Below, in pieces: positions 27,501 through 35,602 of a stretch of DNA of 64,000 nucleotides (the stretch's first letter is position 1; every line of letters starts with the position of its first letter). Source of the DNA: Lineus longissimus. Its lineage: Eukaryota > Nemertea > Pilidiophora > Heteronemertea > Lineidae. The notes below the pieces were generated by a model. The model did not search any database. It had not been told where the DNA came from and worked only from the letters and a program-made list of their open reading frames with translations. The stretch covers positions 18,046,599 to 18,110,598 of the forward strand of contig NC_088309.1 of NCBI RefSeq assembly GCF_910592395.1, given 5' to 3'. The position numbers and the translations under genes are program-made.

Positions 27501-30500
27501 TCAATTCAGCCTAGGTTTAAAACTTGATGCTACATGTGTATCAAATTTGAGGCAAAGTGAGAGGGACTCAATTGTTTTGAACAACTGGGCCCAGGGTGCT
27601 GTCTTTTTGTCAGTATTCTCTATTCTTCACCAGGGGGCAGGTCCAGGCATATCTTCATTAGCTGGATGCAGTCTGGCATGGTCCTCCAACTCTACATTCA
27701 CATCAGTTGCCCAGCTGTTCAAAACAAGACTCGTCGCTTCGTAACGCCAAATTAAAGTTTATGACAAGCTAGTGCTGATTAGTTTTGAAGAGAAAAAATT
27801 GCCATGACTGTGAAACCCTGATTGATGTATTAAATTGACAAGTTTTTATTTTAATACTCCCCAAGGGAAATCAAAAGGTAATTTAACTTCAAAGGCAATG
27901 TGGAAATGTGTCGACCAATCGCAATTAAGATTCAAAATTCTTGCGCTCATTTATCAGTTTATCATTATTACGATTAAAAGGACAGCTCTTCATTCAAGGC
28001 GTAGACAACATGAAATCTCCTGAAGCCAGCCTCATCATCATTCACCATTCACACCAAGCCATTTTGCCTTGTCATAAAACGAATCTCTAACACGTTAAAT
28101 TTTCGTGAAACACACTAGCATTTAATTTGCTAAATATTATCATGGTAATTGATCACTCCGGGCTGCTCAAGCTACAGAAGACTGACATGACATCAAACTA
28201 CAAGAATTCAAGATGGAATCTCCAAAGATAAAAAGTGTGAAGGGAATTTTGAATTTGGCATAAAAAGTAAAAGCGTTCTAGAGGGATGGGGCTGTCAATT
28301 ATGAATGAACAACTGTTGAGTGGCGAGATTTTCCTTGATAAACGATGAAATATTCTAAAAGTCCTTGGTCACAGGTTATCAATGAAATTGTGCTGCCAAA
28401 AGCTGTTTTGAAGGGACACCTCAGACAAGGGCGAGGTAGTTCAGATATCACATTTTGATACTTTTTTTTCATTCAGCCTGGCACTCAAATCATCTATTTC
28501 AATGATGGACACCATCCTATTTGCTAATGGCCGGTTCTGTTGCCTGAAGGCTAGCCTGGGGTTCCATATCATGCCTTAGTTAAAAACAATGCCATTAACT
28601 TTGAGAGTAAGGGAAAGAAAAAATTTAACATCCACCTGTGTTAGCCGGGGGAAATGGCAGAAATGGTGACCCGGCATAAATGTCTCGGAGAGTAGAAAGT
28701 GGGAATGTGGCCGCAGGACGATTCTATGGTCACCAGAACGTTTCGATGGTCACCAAGCTTGGCTGCCAGGATGAACTAAGGCATCAGCTATTTGAAAGGC
28801 ATTCTCCAAGCAGTATCCAAGCATCACATTAATCCGAGTGGAGATAATCTTGATTGAATCAAGAACCTAAGGGCCAGGAGCTCAACCATTAGTTCATCAC
28901 CCCCCCCCCCCCCCGCATCTCTTTTTCCACCTGCATCAAACAAAAGGATGATAAACTAATATTTGTGTTTGTACATGGCGTAAGTAATGAGACGTGATAG
29001 CCGAACAGACACCAGTGGGAAAAAATCAATGAACAATAGAAGGGCCTGATTTTCTGAGAAAGAATCCCCATCTTTATCAACTTGGACAAAGAACAAAATG
29101 CCAGTTGCACACCACATCCTATAAACGTTATCAGTTTCTAGGGTTACTGTTGACAATCACCCTAGTACGTATGAACATTTAGGTAAAATGAACTAAATGT
29201 CCAATGGACATTGTGCTTACATGGTGCAACAAAAGATAGAGAATGGATGGAAGTTCCTAACCATCATATTCATTCAGGTAAGGACAGAGGACTGTCATTG
29301 CAGATTTTGACGGCTGTTACATTGAAAATTAGTTAAAGCTCAATGTTATTACAACAGTGATAACCCTCTTCCTCTTCTTATCTTAATAATTAACAGTCAA
29401 ATTTCAAACCCTTGAAAAGTAGGTCACACCCTGATTGACCTATTTTTCTTCGGGCTAACAGGGGTCAGAAGAAATTGACAAAACAAATTTTTTAAAGTTG
29501 AACCCAGAAAGTAGGTCAAAATGTGATGATATTTTTTGTGTCGGGTCAAATTGTTACAACAAATCCATCAACCAAGTTCCATCTTTCTAGACACTGTTGA
29601 TGGATGAAAGACAGATGCTGGATGCTAGATAAGATGTCATGACATAAGCTCACCCACCCCAGCTAATATTGCGCAAAATAAAAAACACACACCCTGCAGT
29701 TCCATTGGTAGAAACGCCAAGAAACAGACAAAGGCATCTATAGTCGCAAGAATCAGACAAAGCTTTCTCTCGTCGCACAGACTGTGATGACAAGTGGAGA
29801 AAAAGAGGGAACAAACTCTTGCAAGTAAGCTAACATTTGGATGAGAACAGACGACGCGTTAACACACCATGTGATTTCTGTCTCGTCTGTGACAGATGAG
29901 GCATTCCCAACAACATTCGATCCATTCCAGGTAGATTCTCACCTAAGCCACAGATCAATACCATCACCTCAGAAGCATGACAGATATTGATCCGGGAAAT
30001 CAGCCGAATACCACATCTACCACTTTCTGATCCAGGTTATATTGGCTTAACAATCAGCCAAGATGTAAAGCATCGGAATGTTCCAGGTTTCTTTTGAACG
30101 TGAAGAGCTTGAGGAGATTCCAATAAGAGTCCTCCAAATGATATCATGTCCGTTACCCTTACGGGAAATGGGTAGATAGTTTTACAAGATGGCAAATTGG
30201 TTCGACTTCAAGAGAGGCTCACTCGTGTCAAGAAGTGCCACAGTAGTAATTTACGATGGGAGGAGGGGTTTGGAAGTGGGTCTATGGGCCACGGAAAAGA
30301 GACAAATCATTCATCCCCGCTTTAGATACACAACTGAATCATCTATCAAATGCTTACCCATCTTCCTGTGTGTATTGATGCGTAAACGCCAGAAGATCAG
30401 CAGCACGACCACTTCCATCACAGACAACAACAGGTACAGGGGGCGAATCAGTCACATGTTCCAACACTGTCCGAATGGTATTCGTCCCGCCTTCAAGGAT

Positions 30501-30541
30501 CACACACACCACAGGGACAGCCTGGCCCTGGTCATTTTGTC
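5183..30541 (-). CDS. TRPM-family cation channel gene, 5'-incomplete, 18 consecutive exons plus one alternative exon
   Basis: Joined minus-strand exons encode a transient receptor potential melastatin channel, a tetrameric plasma-membrane or organellar cation channel. Exons (high to low): 30541-30358, 27348-27225, 25976-25904, 23387-23287, 23092-22958, 22055-22005, 21369-21238, 13853-13585, 13377-13149, 12934-12737, 12477-12274, 12055-11927, 11385-11137, then 10710-10536 or 10501-10327, then 8237-8114, 7652-7462, 6975-6843, 6551-5183. With one pore exon they total 4070 nt, that is 2 leftover bases plus 1356 codons including the stop, so every phase agrees. Seen: [20 protein letters not shown] (LSDAT region), [35 protein letters not shown] (S3-S4), the YGEVYA filter, [15 protein letters not shown] (S6), [10 protein letters not shown] (TRP helix), [11 protein letters not shown] in the tail. 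It is closest to the TRPM1/3/6/7 branch by recall and has no alpha-kinase. The N-terminus (start codon and first MHR exons) was not found. Confidence 0.95.
6843..6975 (-). CDS. TRPM exon: [17 protein letters not shown] region
   Basis: 133 bp, acceptor TGCCTGTTTCAG, donor GTTGGT (weak). Encodes [20 protein letters not shown] and [11 protein letters not shown], the conserved post-TRP connecting helix of TRPM channels. Ends in phase 2 and joins to VESMSMR of the last exon. Confidence 0.93.
7047..7134. mobile_element. 90-bp hairpin MITE, CAGGGTGGCCCAGAAT family (copy 1)
   Basis: Arms cagggtggcccagaat...tttcccc and gggaaaataatactaggcca-ccctg are near-perfect inverted repeats. The same element recurs at 49249-49338. 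It lies in the TRPM intron between the exons at 7462 and 6975. Confidence 0.85.
7462..7652 (-). CDS. TRPM exon: TRP helix
   Basis: 191 bp, acceptor GTTCTTTTCCAG, donor GTAAGT. Encodes [19 protein letters not shown] and [14 protein letters not shown], the TRP domain immediately after S6 plus the conserved PPP-x-I-x-x-SH motif, then a basic segment RRKCKGKRE. Ends in phase 1. Confidence 0.95.
8114..8237 (-). CDS. TRPM exon: outer pore cysteines and S6
   Basis: 124 bp, acceptor CTTATTTCCAG, donor GTAAGT. Encodes a [15 protein letters not shown] outer-pore loop with two cysteines, expected to form the TRPM pore-loop disulfide, then S6 ([19 protein letters not shown]). The leading CT completes a Pro codon from either pore exon, and AA at the end is completed to Asn by the next exon. 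Confidence 0.94.
8865..9030. mobile_element. Possible imperfect palindromic element
   Basis: tagaaattgatacctcacta near 8865 pairs imperfectly with the inverse of ccagttcggtatcaaatcct near 9005-9025. A related arrangement (ggataccaaac ... gtgaggtatcaaaat) occurs at 1770-1935. No coding capacity. The call rests on arm similarity judged by eye. Confidence 0.35.
9499..9573. repeat. 38-bp direct repeat with internal hairpin
   Basis: Two copies of atgctcggagcagacggagg followed by taaacgtctgcaa, offset 38 bp. Each contains gcagacg...cgtctgc, a 7-bp-arm hairpin. Confidence 0.85.
10327..10501 (-). CDS. TRPM alternative pore exon B (S5, pore helix, filter)
   Basis: 175 bp, acceptor CTGCTTTCTTTCAG, donor GTAAGT. 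Encodes S5 ([20 protein letters not shown]), pore helix ([16 protein letters not shown]) and post-filter ADKID. Length, phases and splice sites match exon A. Differences cluster in the turret (F/Y, E/R, M/E, L/M, V/A, D/N) and straight after the filter (PE versus DK). Both copies are open with conservative changes, so neither looks like a decayed pseudo-exon. Confidence 0.93.
10536..10710 (-). CDS. TRPM alternative pore exon A (S5, pore helix, filter)
   Basis: 175 bp, acceptor CCTATATTTCAG, donor GTAAGT. Encodes S5 ([20 protein letters not shown]), the pore helix ([16 protein letters not shown]) and the post-filter APEID. Starts in phase 0 and ends in phase 1, the same as exon B (10327-10501). 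Since 175 is not divisible by three, using both exons or neither would shift the frame. This is the upstream member of a probable mutually exclusive pair, with 46 of 59 residues shared with exon B. Confidence 0.93.
11137..11385 (-). CDS. TRPM exon: S3-S4
   Basis: 249 bp (83 codons), acceptor TCTTCTTGCAG, donor GTAAGT. Encodes S3 ([19 protein letters not shown]), the conserved [20 protein letters not shown] of S4, and [14 protein letters not shown] leading to the S4-S5 linker. Its donor feeds either of the two downstream pore exons. Confidence 0.95.
11927..12055 (-). CDS. TRPM exon: S1-S2
   Basis: 129 bp (43 codons), acceptor CCGCTTCAG, donor GTGAGA. Encodes S1 ([16 protein letters not shown]) and S2 ([18 protein letters not shown]). 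Confidence 0.95.
12103..12233 (+). mobile_element. tRNA-derived SINE
   Basis: The RNA polymerase III A box fits well (tggcatagagg) and the B box is ggttcgattct. They are followed by the core cttgagcaaggcacttaaac and an aatgaatgggtac end, which resembles the widespread V-domain/core-type SINE tail by recall. It is antisense to TRPM and ends about 40 bp from the donor of exon 12274-12477. Confidence 0.75.
12274..12477 (-). CDS. TRPM exon: linker and start of S1
   Basis: 204 bp (68 codons), acceptor CTGTTTACAG, donor GTAAGT. Ends with [18 protein letters not shown], the conserved FYxAPxxKFW motif that enters S1. The glycine-rich middle (GGLGGL) is not conserved by recall. A tRNA-derived SINE lies 40 bp beyond the donor. 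Confidence 0.92.
12585..12650 (-). mobile_element. tRNA-like SINE head fragment
   Basis: On the minus strand GGAGCCTCATTGCTTAGTGG followed by TTAAC is a tRNA-like 5' half with an A box. It closely matches the head of the element at 18785-18888, so both belong to one family. The B box and tail are missing. Confidence 0.55.
12737..12934 (-). CDS. TRPM exon: pre-S1 segment with acidic/serine linker
   Basis: 198 bp (66 codons), acceptor CCTTTCCAG, donor GTAAGT. Encodes [17 protein letters not shown], the hydrophobic pre-S1 helix, followed by an acidic, Ser-rich cytosolic linker containing [10 protein letters not shown]. Confidence 0.93.
13149..13377 (-). CDS. TRPM exon: pre-S1 helices, [12 protein letters not shown]
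   Basis: 229 bp, acceptor CACTTTCAG, donor GTAACG. Encodes [39 protein letters not shown] and [15 protein letters not shown], the conserved segment just before S1. The first base completes Lys from the previous exon. Ends in phase 0. Confidence 0.95.
13585..13853 (-). CDS. TRPM exon: [14 protein letters not shown] region
   Basis: 269 bp, acceptor CTTGCGACGTTCCAG, donor GTAGGT. Encodes [20 protein letters not shown] and [20 protein letters not shown], then an acidic stretch. It starts in phase 0, fitting the exon 7.4 kb upstream, and ends in phase 2. Vertebrate paralogues carry a variable charged linker before this segment; here it is very short, so a missed small exon of length divisible by three in the 7.4-kb intron cannot be excluded. 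Confidence 0.93.
15308..15472. mobile_element. Palindromic MITE, CTCTATTAAGGACAC family (copy 2)
   Basis: Contains aggacaccctctggaccgac, gtcctgattaggaaggtcaa, gtccttaatagagggtgtcc and a gaggttccactga end, matching the other copies in inverted-terminal layout. Confidence 0.75.
16185..16732. repeat. 274-bp tandem duplication
   Basis: Two units each starting ccacttaaaagggttggtgg and containing cggaactctttcgaaacgaa and ccaaattgatggtatctatg, offset by 274 bp with scattered substitutions. A 75-codon frame in the second unit is not supported in the first. Confidence 0.9.
17151..17346. mobile_element. MITE, ACAGTCCAAGTCACAATTGAC family (copy 1)
   Basis: Terminal inverted repeats: tacagtccaagtcacaattg on the left, caattgtgatttggactgta on the right. 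The interior is rich in gcgtcagt/acgc motifs. 196 bp with no ORF. Further copies at 51393, 52720 (partial) and 63663. TA at both ends suggests a TA target as used by Tc1/mariner-like transposases (inference). Confidence 0.85.
18785..18888 (-). mobile_element. tRNA-derived SINE fragment (Ser/Leu-like head)
   Basis: The minus strand begins GGAGCCTCATAGCTGAGTGG with a perfect A-box fit (TAGCTGAGTGG) and carries the B-box-like GGGTTTGATCCCG. No acceptor stem pairing is evident and the sequence continues into AT-rich tail, so a SINE is more likely than a functional tRNA. Confidence 0.6.
19914..19985 (+). mobile_element. tRNA-derived SINE head
   Basis: ggcagcggtagcgcagtgga contains an A box (tagcgcagtgg) and gtcgtgggttcaacca a B box, spaced as in tRNA-derived SINEs. 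The 3' part does not pair into an acceptor stem. Confidence 0.65.
20650..20960. repeat. Dispersed repeat with AAGGTAGAGTGGCTCTTCC array (copy 1)
   Basis: Opens with gttctccacaggattttctc, then gccagtgtgcagctcaaggt, then about five units of a roughly 19-bp motif (aaggtagagtggctcttcc), ending gggccgccctgacaaaggcc. The same order of blocks occurs at 59395-59615. Confidence 0.85.
21238..21369 (-). CDS. TRPM exon: [15 protein letters not shown] region
   Basis: 132 bp (44 codons), acceptor CTCACTATTTCAG, donor GTAAGT. Encodes [20 protein letters not shown] and a RRKFKTLY segment. Phase 0 at both ends. A degraded second copy of part of this exon (gacgctcaatcaccagaccg, near 21443-21500) lies just upstream in the intron. 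Confidence 0.93.
22005..22055 (-). CDS. TRPM mini-exon: [15 protein letters not shown]
   Basis: 51 bp (17 codons), acceptor TTTCCTTTCCAG, donor GTTTGT. Encodes [17 protein letters not shown], the conserved GPSN...LVRDVK element of TRPM proteins. Phase 0 at both ends. The donor is weaker than its neighbours. Confidence 0.92.
22283..22440. repeat. 44-bp tandem repeat built from two palindromes
   Basis: About 3.5 units. Each contains the perfect 12-bp palindrome ccaaacgtttgg (22312, 22356; the third copy is at 22400) and the 16-bp palindrome gacgtagatctacgtc or a near copy. It lies just 5' of exon 22005-22055 on the transcribed strand. Confidence 0.88.
22958..23092 (-). CDS. TRPM exon: [10 protein letters not shown] ... 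LEELYNT region
   Basis: 135 bp (45 codons), acceptor CCTTTTCAG, donor GTAAGT. Encodes [20 protein letters not shown] and ends [12 protein letters not shown], strongly conserved among TRPM channels. Phase 0 on both sides. Confidence 0.95.
23287..23387 (-). CDS. TRPM exon: [16 protein letters not shown] region
   Basis: 101 bp, acceptor CCTTGCAG, donor GTAAGT. Encodes [20 protein letters not shown] and a VYGQEWA end. The leading GT completes Gly from the previous exon. Part of the ankyrin-like MHR helices in the cytosolic N-terminal half. Confidence 0.93.
24131..24535 (-). other. Unrecognised 134-codon open frame in a TRPM intron
   Basis: Open from 24535 to 24131 on the TRPM strand with mixed composition and no low-complexity bias. 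It is not needed for TRPM, since the exons at 25904 and 23387 join in phase without it. I recognise no domain. It could be a chance frame, a cassette exon or a decayed insertion. Confidence 0.2.
25085..25175 (+). mobile_element. Possible tRNA-like SINE head
   Basis: ggtggcacaacgattcagcg and gaggtctcgggttttcga resemble degraded A and B boxes at about the expected spacing. Weak. Confidence 0.35.
25904..25976 (-). CDS. TRPM exon: short [13 protein letters not shown] exon
   Basis: 73 bp, acceptor GTATTTTCAG, donor GTTAGT (non-consensus third base but acceptable). Encodes [20 protein letters not shown], a near-invariant TRPM signature. Ends in phase 1 within the Gly codon completed by the next exon. 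Confidence 0.93.
27090..27160. repeat. Short palindromic direct repeat
   Basis: tatgacgtacgacgtacgtc and catgacgtatgacgtatgtc form two related, partly palindromic units about 50 bp apart. Confidence 0.6.
27225..27348 (-). CDS. TRPM exon: MHR helical region
   Basis: Acceptor TCTCATTGTAG, donor GTAAGA. Encodes [17 protein letters not shown] and a CCKKKEL end. In TRPM proteins this segment (xxKKEL followed by xTVFxxG) links the LSDAT domain to the ankyrin-like region. It ends in phase 0 and joins directly to 25976. Confidence 0.93.
28900..28914. repeat. Poly-C tract
   Basis: Fifteen consecutive C residues within an intron. Confidence 0.9.
29190..29285 (+). repeat. Dispersed repeat (copy 2)
   Basis: Second copy of the repeat at 4490-4570, recognised by tacatggtgcaacaaaaga and ttcctaaccatcatattcat. 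It lies in a TRPM intron. Confidence 0.7.
30358..30541 (-). CDS. TRPM exon: LSDAT/SLOG region
   Basis: Acceptor TTGTGTATTTCAG before 30541 and donor GTAAG at 30357-30353. The exon starts at the second base of a codon and ends after two bases of a Gly codon, joining in frame to 27348. It encodes [20 protein letters not shown] and [20 protein letters not shown], hallmarks of the cytosolic TRPM homology region that folds as a SLOG/LSDAT ligand-binding domain. It is the most 5' exon I can identify. The preceding exon must end in phase 1. Confidence 0.93.
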
Positions 30542-30702
30542 CTGAAATACACAAAAGGTAGAGCAAGGTGAAATTAAGAGTTCACAAGAAATGGTTCAGC
30601 ATTTGGTGAAGTATTTTTGCTGTGTTCAAAATTCATGACAAAAAAGTGAATTGAAACTGGCAGCGTATCAATTCGACCTAAAGTTTTGAACGATAAACAC
30701 AC

Positions 30703-30925
30703 CTGAAACTCACTCTTGGCAGGGAGAATTTAGCCATTTTACCTGAAACTCACTCCTGACAGGGAGAATTTACGTAGAAAACCACTCCTGGCAGGGAGAA
30801 TTAACCTGAAACTCGCTCTTGGTAGGGAGAATTTACCTGAAACTCACTCCTGGCAGAAAGAATTTACCTCAAACAACCCCTGGCATTGAAAATTTATCGA
30901 AAACGTCACTCCTGGCAGGGAGTGC
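30703..30925. repeat. About 32-bp minisatellite
   Basis: Six to seven degenerate units of cctgaaactcactcctggca followed by gggagaattta. They lie about 160 bp 5' of the most upstream TRPM exon found. A 69-codon frame across it is only the repeat. Confidence 0.85.
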
Positions 30926-32895
30926 AGAGTTCAGTCCTAATGTTACAAAGCCAATAATACCACACCTTGCGGTCCTTTACTGTCACAATCCAATGCAATT
31001 AGTTGGACTCTGGTCCGCCTGCAGATAGCTTTCACTGTGCTGACCAGAATCCCAACTAATTGATTGGATTATGATAGACCGAGGCCGTCAGCTGAAACAT
31101 GACTACTAGTACTGGAAAGATGACCCCATGATCTTTGAAACCAATAATCAAACATGTCAAGAGTAAAATGATATAGTTAAATGTCCCAATTATCCATCTT
31201 CCAATAACGCAAGACCACCAATGGGACATGTGCTGGCAACACAAAGTTCTTTGGAATGCATTACATTGGTCAGTCAGCCTTGTTGCACGAGGCTTCTTAT
31301 TTCCAATAATCCAATTGTTTGAGAAACCATGGCGGACATTTTCCATTAATACTGCTTGTTTCTAAATTTCAGAAATGGTAACCAAATTCATCACTACAAC
31401 AAGCTGAGTCACAACATACACAGCAGAACATCACAAAGCAACGAAGAGGAAGAATTTGCAAACCAACATCACTTGAATGTAGGTCAGTGCAACCTATAAT
31501 GTTCTTAGCAGGTCAACGTGGGTCAAGGTCATGTTTCAGGTTCAAGGTCATTGTCAAAGCTCCCCAAGTCACATTCTTACTACTAACACTCTGAACGACA
31601 TTGGTAGCTGGTGGCTATTATTGACATCAATATTTCATGAGACAATCCTCTGTCATTTAAACCACTTATCAATATTGAGTAGGAGTAAGACCACTAAAGT
31701 ACTTGTAAACAAACATCAATGTTAGCTTCAAGTTTAACCCCTTCCCATCCCGATTGCTAACATGAAACACCGATGGCTGTCCTGTAAACACGGTATACAG
31801 AAATTTTATAGGACCAATGTTTTACCTGAGAAGACAATCTTAACAAGCCCTGTACCCCTCCTCCTTTCTTAGAGTTCTTAGGATTGTGAAACACTTTGGT
31901 TTTTAATGGAATTACCCTCTTTTAATAATCTACTTATAATGAATACAACCCATAATTCGAAAATTTCTAGATATGTATCAAAAATATGTAAGGCTCACAT
32001 ATATATTTTTGGTATCACATATAGGCACCGAATATAAATTTCAGATACTGTTGTGTAGACGGATATACAAATATTATAAGACAACAAATTTGCATGCAAA
32101 ATAACTGCACTACAGCAGTGTGTATTTCCTGAGCCACCAGTTAATACATTGAACACAAACAGTGCAGCCCTTTAAACATACACTGCAGTATCACAAGCAA
32201 CCTCCGACATGGAAGCTTTTTTCAGTAGAGACTTCACTGCAGCACTATTAACCCTCTTGCTGCGGGTGACATGCACCACATCATACCCATCCAAAATAGA
32301 AATATATCAGCACGTGACTGCACCCTCTCTAAACACGCCAAACGCGCTCCGGGATCATTAGTTTCATCCTAATAGTATAAATGGCGACGCTTTTCAATAG
32401 TTTTGACCATTCTGATAAAAGTAAGCTCCACTATTCATATCGGCTGTCATCACATGGCGGTGGTGGCAGAAAAATGGCTGCTGCAGCAAAAGGGTTAAGG
32501 GCCAGAGGCCATAAGACTGAGACCTCAAATTCACCACAAGCTGTTAACCAAAATCAATCACAAGATCCAGTATTCACAGAAAGTAGCTGAACATAGGCAA
32601 TCATCTTGCCCGTAGCAGATTTTTTTTATATTGAGATTAAAATATGTCACTGGGGAAAGTAGCAGACAAGCTGAGATGCATACAAATGCTGACTGCATAT
32701 CTCTTTATGTGCAAGCTTTTCAGAGAAAATTGCTGAAAAGCACTTTGAGAATATATTATTTACACTAAGTAGGTAAAATGATATTGATAATGGGTTGTAA
32801 TTAGCCACTTTCCAATAATCCACGACATCTAGGGACATATCCAACGACATTATAGCTTTGCCTAGTATCCTTGTTAATCAATTCAGGAAGATGTA
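30926..32895. other. Non-coding stretch, probable upstream TRPM intron
   Basis: AT-rich with no exon recognised. If the missing TRPM N-terminal exons lie beyond this point the stretch is intronic. That is inference. Confidence 0.3.
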
Positions 32896-33850
32896 GTGGA
32901 ATATCAACGCCAATATGACTAGCACAGGACCACCAATGTCTTTACCTCAACATGCAATGGGCTTGTCAACGTCAATACCATATGACTAGCAACAAGACAA
33001 CAAACCTCATCACCTCAACGGCACAAAACAGACGACCACATCAAAGCCAATATGACTAGCACAGGACCACCAATGTCTTTACCTCAACATGCAATGGGCT
33101 TGTCAACGTCAATACCATATGACTAGCAACAAGACAACAAACGTCGTCACCTCAACGGCACAAAACAGACGACCACATCAAAGCCAATATGACTAGCACA
33201 GGACCACCAATGTCTTTACCTCAACATGCAATGGGCTTGTCAATACCATATGACTAGCAACAAGACAACAAACGTCATCACCTCAACAGCACAAAACAGA
33301 CGACCACATCAAAGCCAATATGACTAGCACAGGACCACCAACGTCTTTACCTCAACATGCAATGGGCTTGTCAACGTCCATATGACTAGCAACAAGACAA
33401 CAAGCGTCATCACCTCAACAGCACAAAACAGACGACCACATCAAAGCCAATATGACCAGCACAGGACCACCAACGTCTTTACCTCAACATGCAATGGGCT
33501 TGTCAACGTCCATATGACTAGCAACAAGACAACAAGCGTCATCACCTCAACAGCACAAAACAGACGACCACATCAAAGCCAATATGACTAGCACAGGACC
33601 ACCAATGTCTTTACCTCAACATGCAATGGGCTTGTCAACGTCCATATGACTAGCAACAAGACAACAAACGTCGTCACCTCAACGGCACAAAACAGACGAC
33701 CACATCAAAGCCAATATGACTAGCACAGGACCACCAATGTCTTTACCTCAACATGCAATGGGCTTGTCAACGTCAATACCATATGACTAGCAACAAGACA
33801 ACAAACCTCATCACCTCAACGGCACAACACAGACGACCACATCAAAGCTG
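32896..33850. repeat. 131-137-bp minisatellite, seven units
   Basis: The anchor tcaaagccaa (tcaacgccaa in the first unit) recurs at 32904, 33041, 33178, 33309, 33441, 33573, 33705 and, diverging, 33842, giving periods of 131-137 bp. Each unit is itself a dimer: an atatgactagcacaggacca half and an atatgactagcaacaagaca half share their outline. Some units lack the 6-bp segment aatacc. Open frames across it reflect the repeat only. Confidence 0.93.
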
Positions 33851-34700
33851 CTCGACAAGCTTACAATGTTTAATTTTCTGTTCAGACCCTATTTTATCAC
33901 GTCTGCTTCACACAGGCAAATTGAGAAAGATATCTGAGAAGGAAATGGTCCTCAACACTTATACAACTCAATGTGGTTGTCCACTCTTAAAGTGATTCTA
34001 TGATGTGATTTACAACTTAGCGGAAATACGTCCGTTTTTAATTGTTGATCACAAATGTAAAGCTAAAATTTTCCATTTTTGATTAAATTTATTATAAAAT
34101 CGCTGAATGTAAACCACTGCGACCGCGAAAATGTTCATGTTGTGACGTCATCGACGAAAACGGCATCGAAGCGAGCCGTCTGGGCGGGATTAAACCATCA
34201 ATTTCTAGAAAATGTGCATTTCGATTCGAAAACCTTACCGATTTATGAGAAAGTGACGTAGTAATTTGTCAAAAACAGCTAAAACATTATAAGGTGAAAT
34301 TTGACATGCGTTACCCTTTAAGACACGGGGTTATTTCGATCAACTCTGGTTTTCAGAAGCTTAAAATTCACTAATTTTTAAGCTAAGTAAGGATCACAAA
34401 CTATGGATATCACAACCAAACATCGAATAGCTTAACTTCCAGTCAGACCAGACAGACTTCAGTATAAGACAACAGACACAACACCAAGAGACTAATTCAC
34501 CAGTGTCAACACATGCTCAAAGCTTAGCGAAATTAAAGCACTGAGAACTAAAACTGATGCATTATCTACCACATCTATCGTCACAAAGTATTATTCAAAT
34601 AGATTGCTTTTATCATCACCCAATAAACCGATAACACTATGAAAAGAACAATACAACATTTCCTCAGCAAATGGATTGTGAGAATACTCAATGCAACAGG
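33851..34700. other. Non-coding stretch, possible TTAA element
   Basis: cttaaagtgattctatgatg near 33988 and the inverse of catgcgttaccctttaagac near 34303 are weakly similar inverted ends bounded by TTAA, which might be a decayed MITE. No exon recognised. Confidence 0.3.
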
Positions 34701-34710
34701 TAAAACAACA

Positions 34711-34930
34711 CCAGTCCAGGTCTTGTCCCGGAATCAAGCCATTATTCATGTTATTGGCAAGTAACAGATATGCTTCCTGAAAGAAGTTCCCAATGAATCG
34801 ATTCCTCACTTTGCCGAGAAACAGGCAGTCATTCGAAATTGCCGAGTTTTGCCTGTTCGGGAAAGGGGAAACTTTTTCAATGCCAGTCCACGTCTTGTCC
34901 CGGACACAAACCATTATTGACAAGTAAAAG
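34711..34930. repeat. Diverged 172-bp duplication
   Basis: ccagtccaggtcttgtcccg (34711) and ccagtccacgtcttgtcccg (34883) begin related blocks that both continue with a ccattatt and a caagtaa. A 150-codon minus-strand frame here spans both units and shows no known domain. Confidence 0.55.
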
Positions 34931-35602
34931 AGAAAACCCTGCAGCACATGCTTCGAACAACAAGCAAATATCACAGATCTACAAGCAATTATCTGGTAAC
35001 AATAAGGTACAAGCATTATCTGGTAACAATTAGGAACGGGCAATTAGTACAATACACTGAGAGCCGAATACAAACTTAAAAGACCTTTTTTGGGGGGAGG
35101 GGAGGGTTAATAGCTTTCTGTTGGTTACAAAAAGCTAAGAGGCAAATGATCCCATACATTTCTGCCATTGCGCATCTAATTCTCGATGGCAATTCTTTCT
35201 TGGACAACAAAGACACACATTCAGCCGAACGATCTGGAACATTTGCACACGAAGGACGCTGGGTGGGTACATGATGCAGCACTTCCATATAAGGGCGATC
35301 GCCAATACAGATTCAGCAACACTAAAATGACTGATAAAAGGTTTTACATCGGGGATGTCTTTGTACTGAGGAACAATCTTGTCATTCAATCAGCACTCAC
35401 TTGCACAAAAATGCTTCTAAAATTCTTATTTTTGGTCCAATTTTGAAAATTCAAAGACCCACAGAGCGTTGAGGTGGAGATTTTTTTATTCCAGCAATCA
35501 AATTTAACATTTAGTAAGAGAAAAAGTTTGAAATCCGCCTAAATGGGCATTTGACATCCCTGTCACATGTCAATTATCTGTTTCATACTGCCAATGAAAT
35601 TG
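34931..35602. other. Flank between minisatellite region and DIRS nest
   Basis: AT-rich, no exon recognised. It contains a small doubled motif tatctggtaacaat near 34988 and 35013. The last bases (aatgaaattg, ending 35602) are the left target flank of the outer DIRS element. Confidence 0.5.

Larger units (their letters stand above)
27349..30357 (-). other. 3-kb TRPM intron
   Basis: Intron between the LSDAT exon and the MPETLRD exon. AT-rich. It contains a dispersed repeat (29190), the poly-C tract, and no exon I can recognise. Confidence 0.6.

Noticed and set aside
32896-33850. Possible CRISPR-like repeat array
   Set aside because: Units are contiguous 131-137-bp copies without unique spacers, in a eukaryotic context.
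34591-35043. 150-codon minus-strand frame as a missing TRPM exon
   Set aside because: It spans a diverged duplication and contains no LSDAT or MHR motif.
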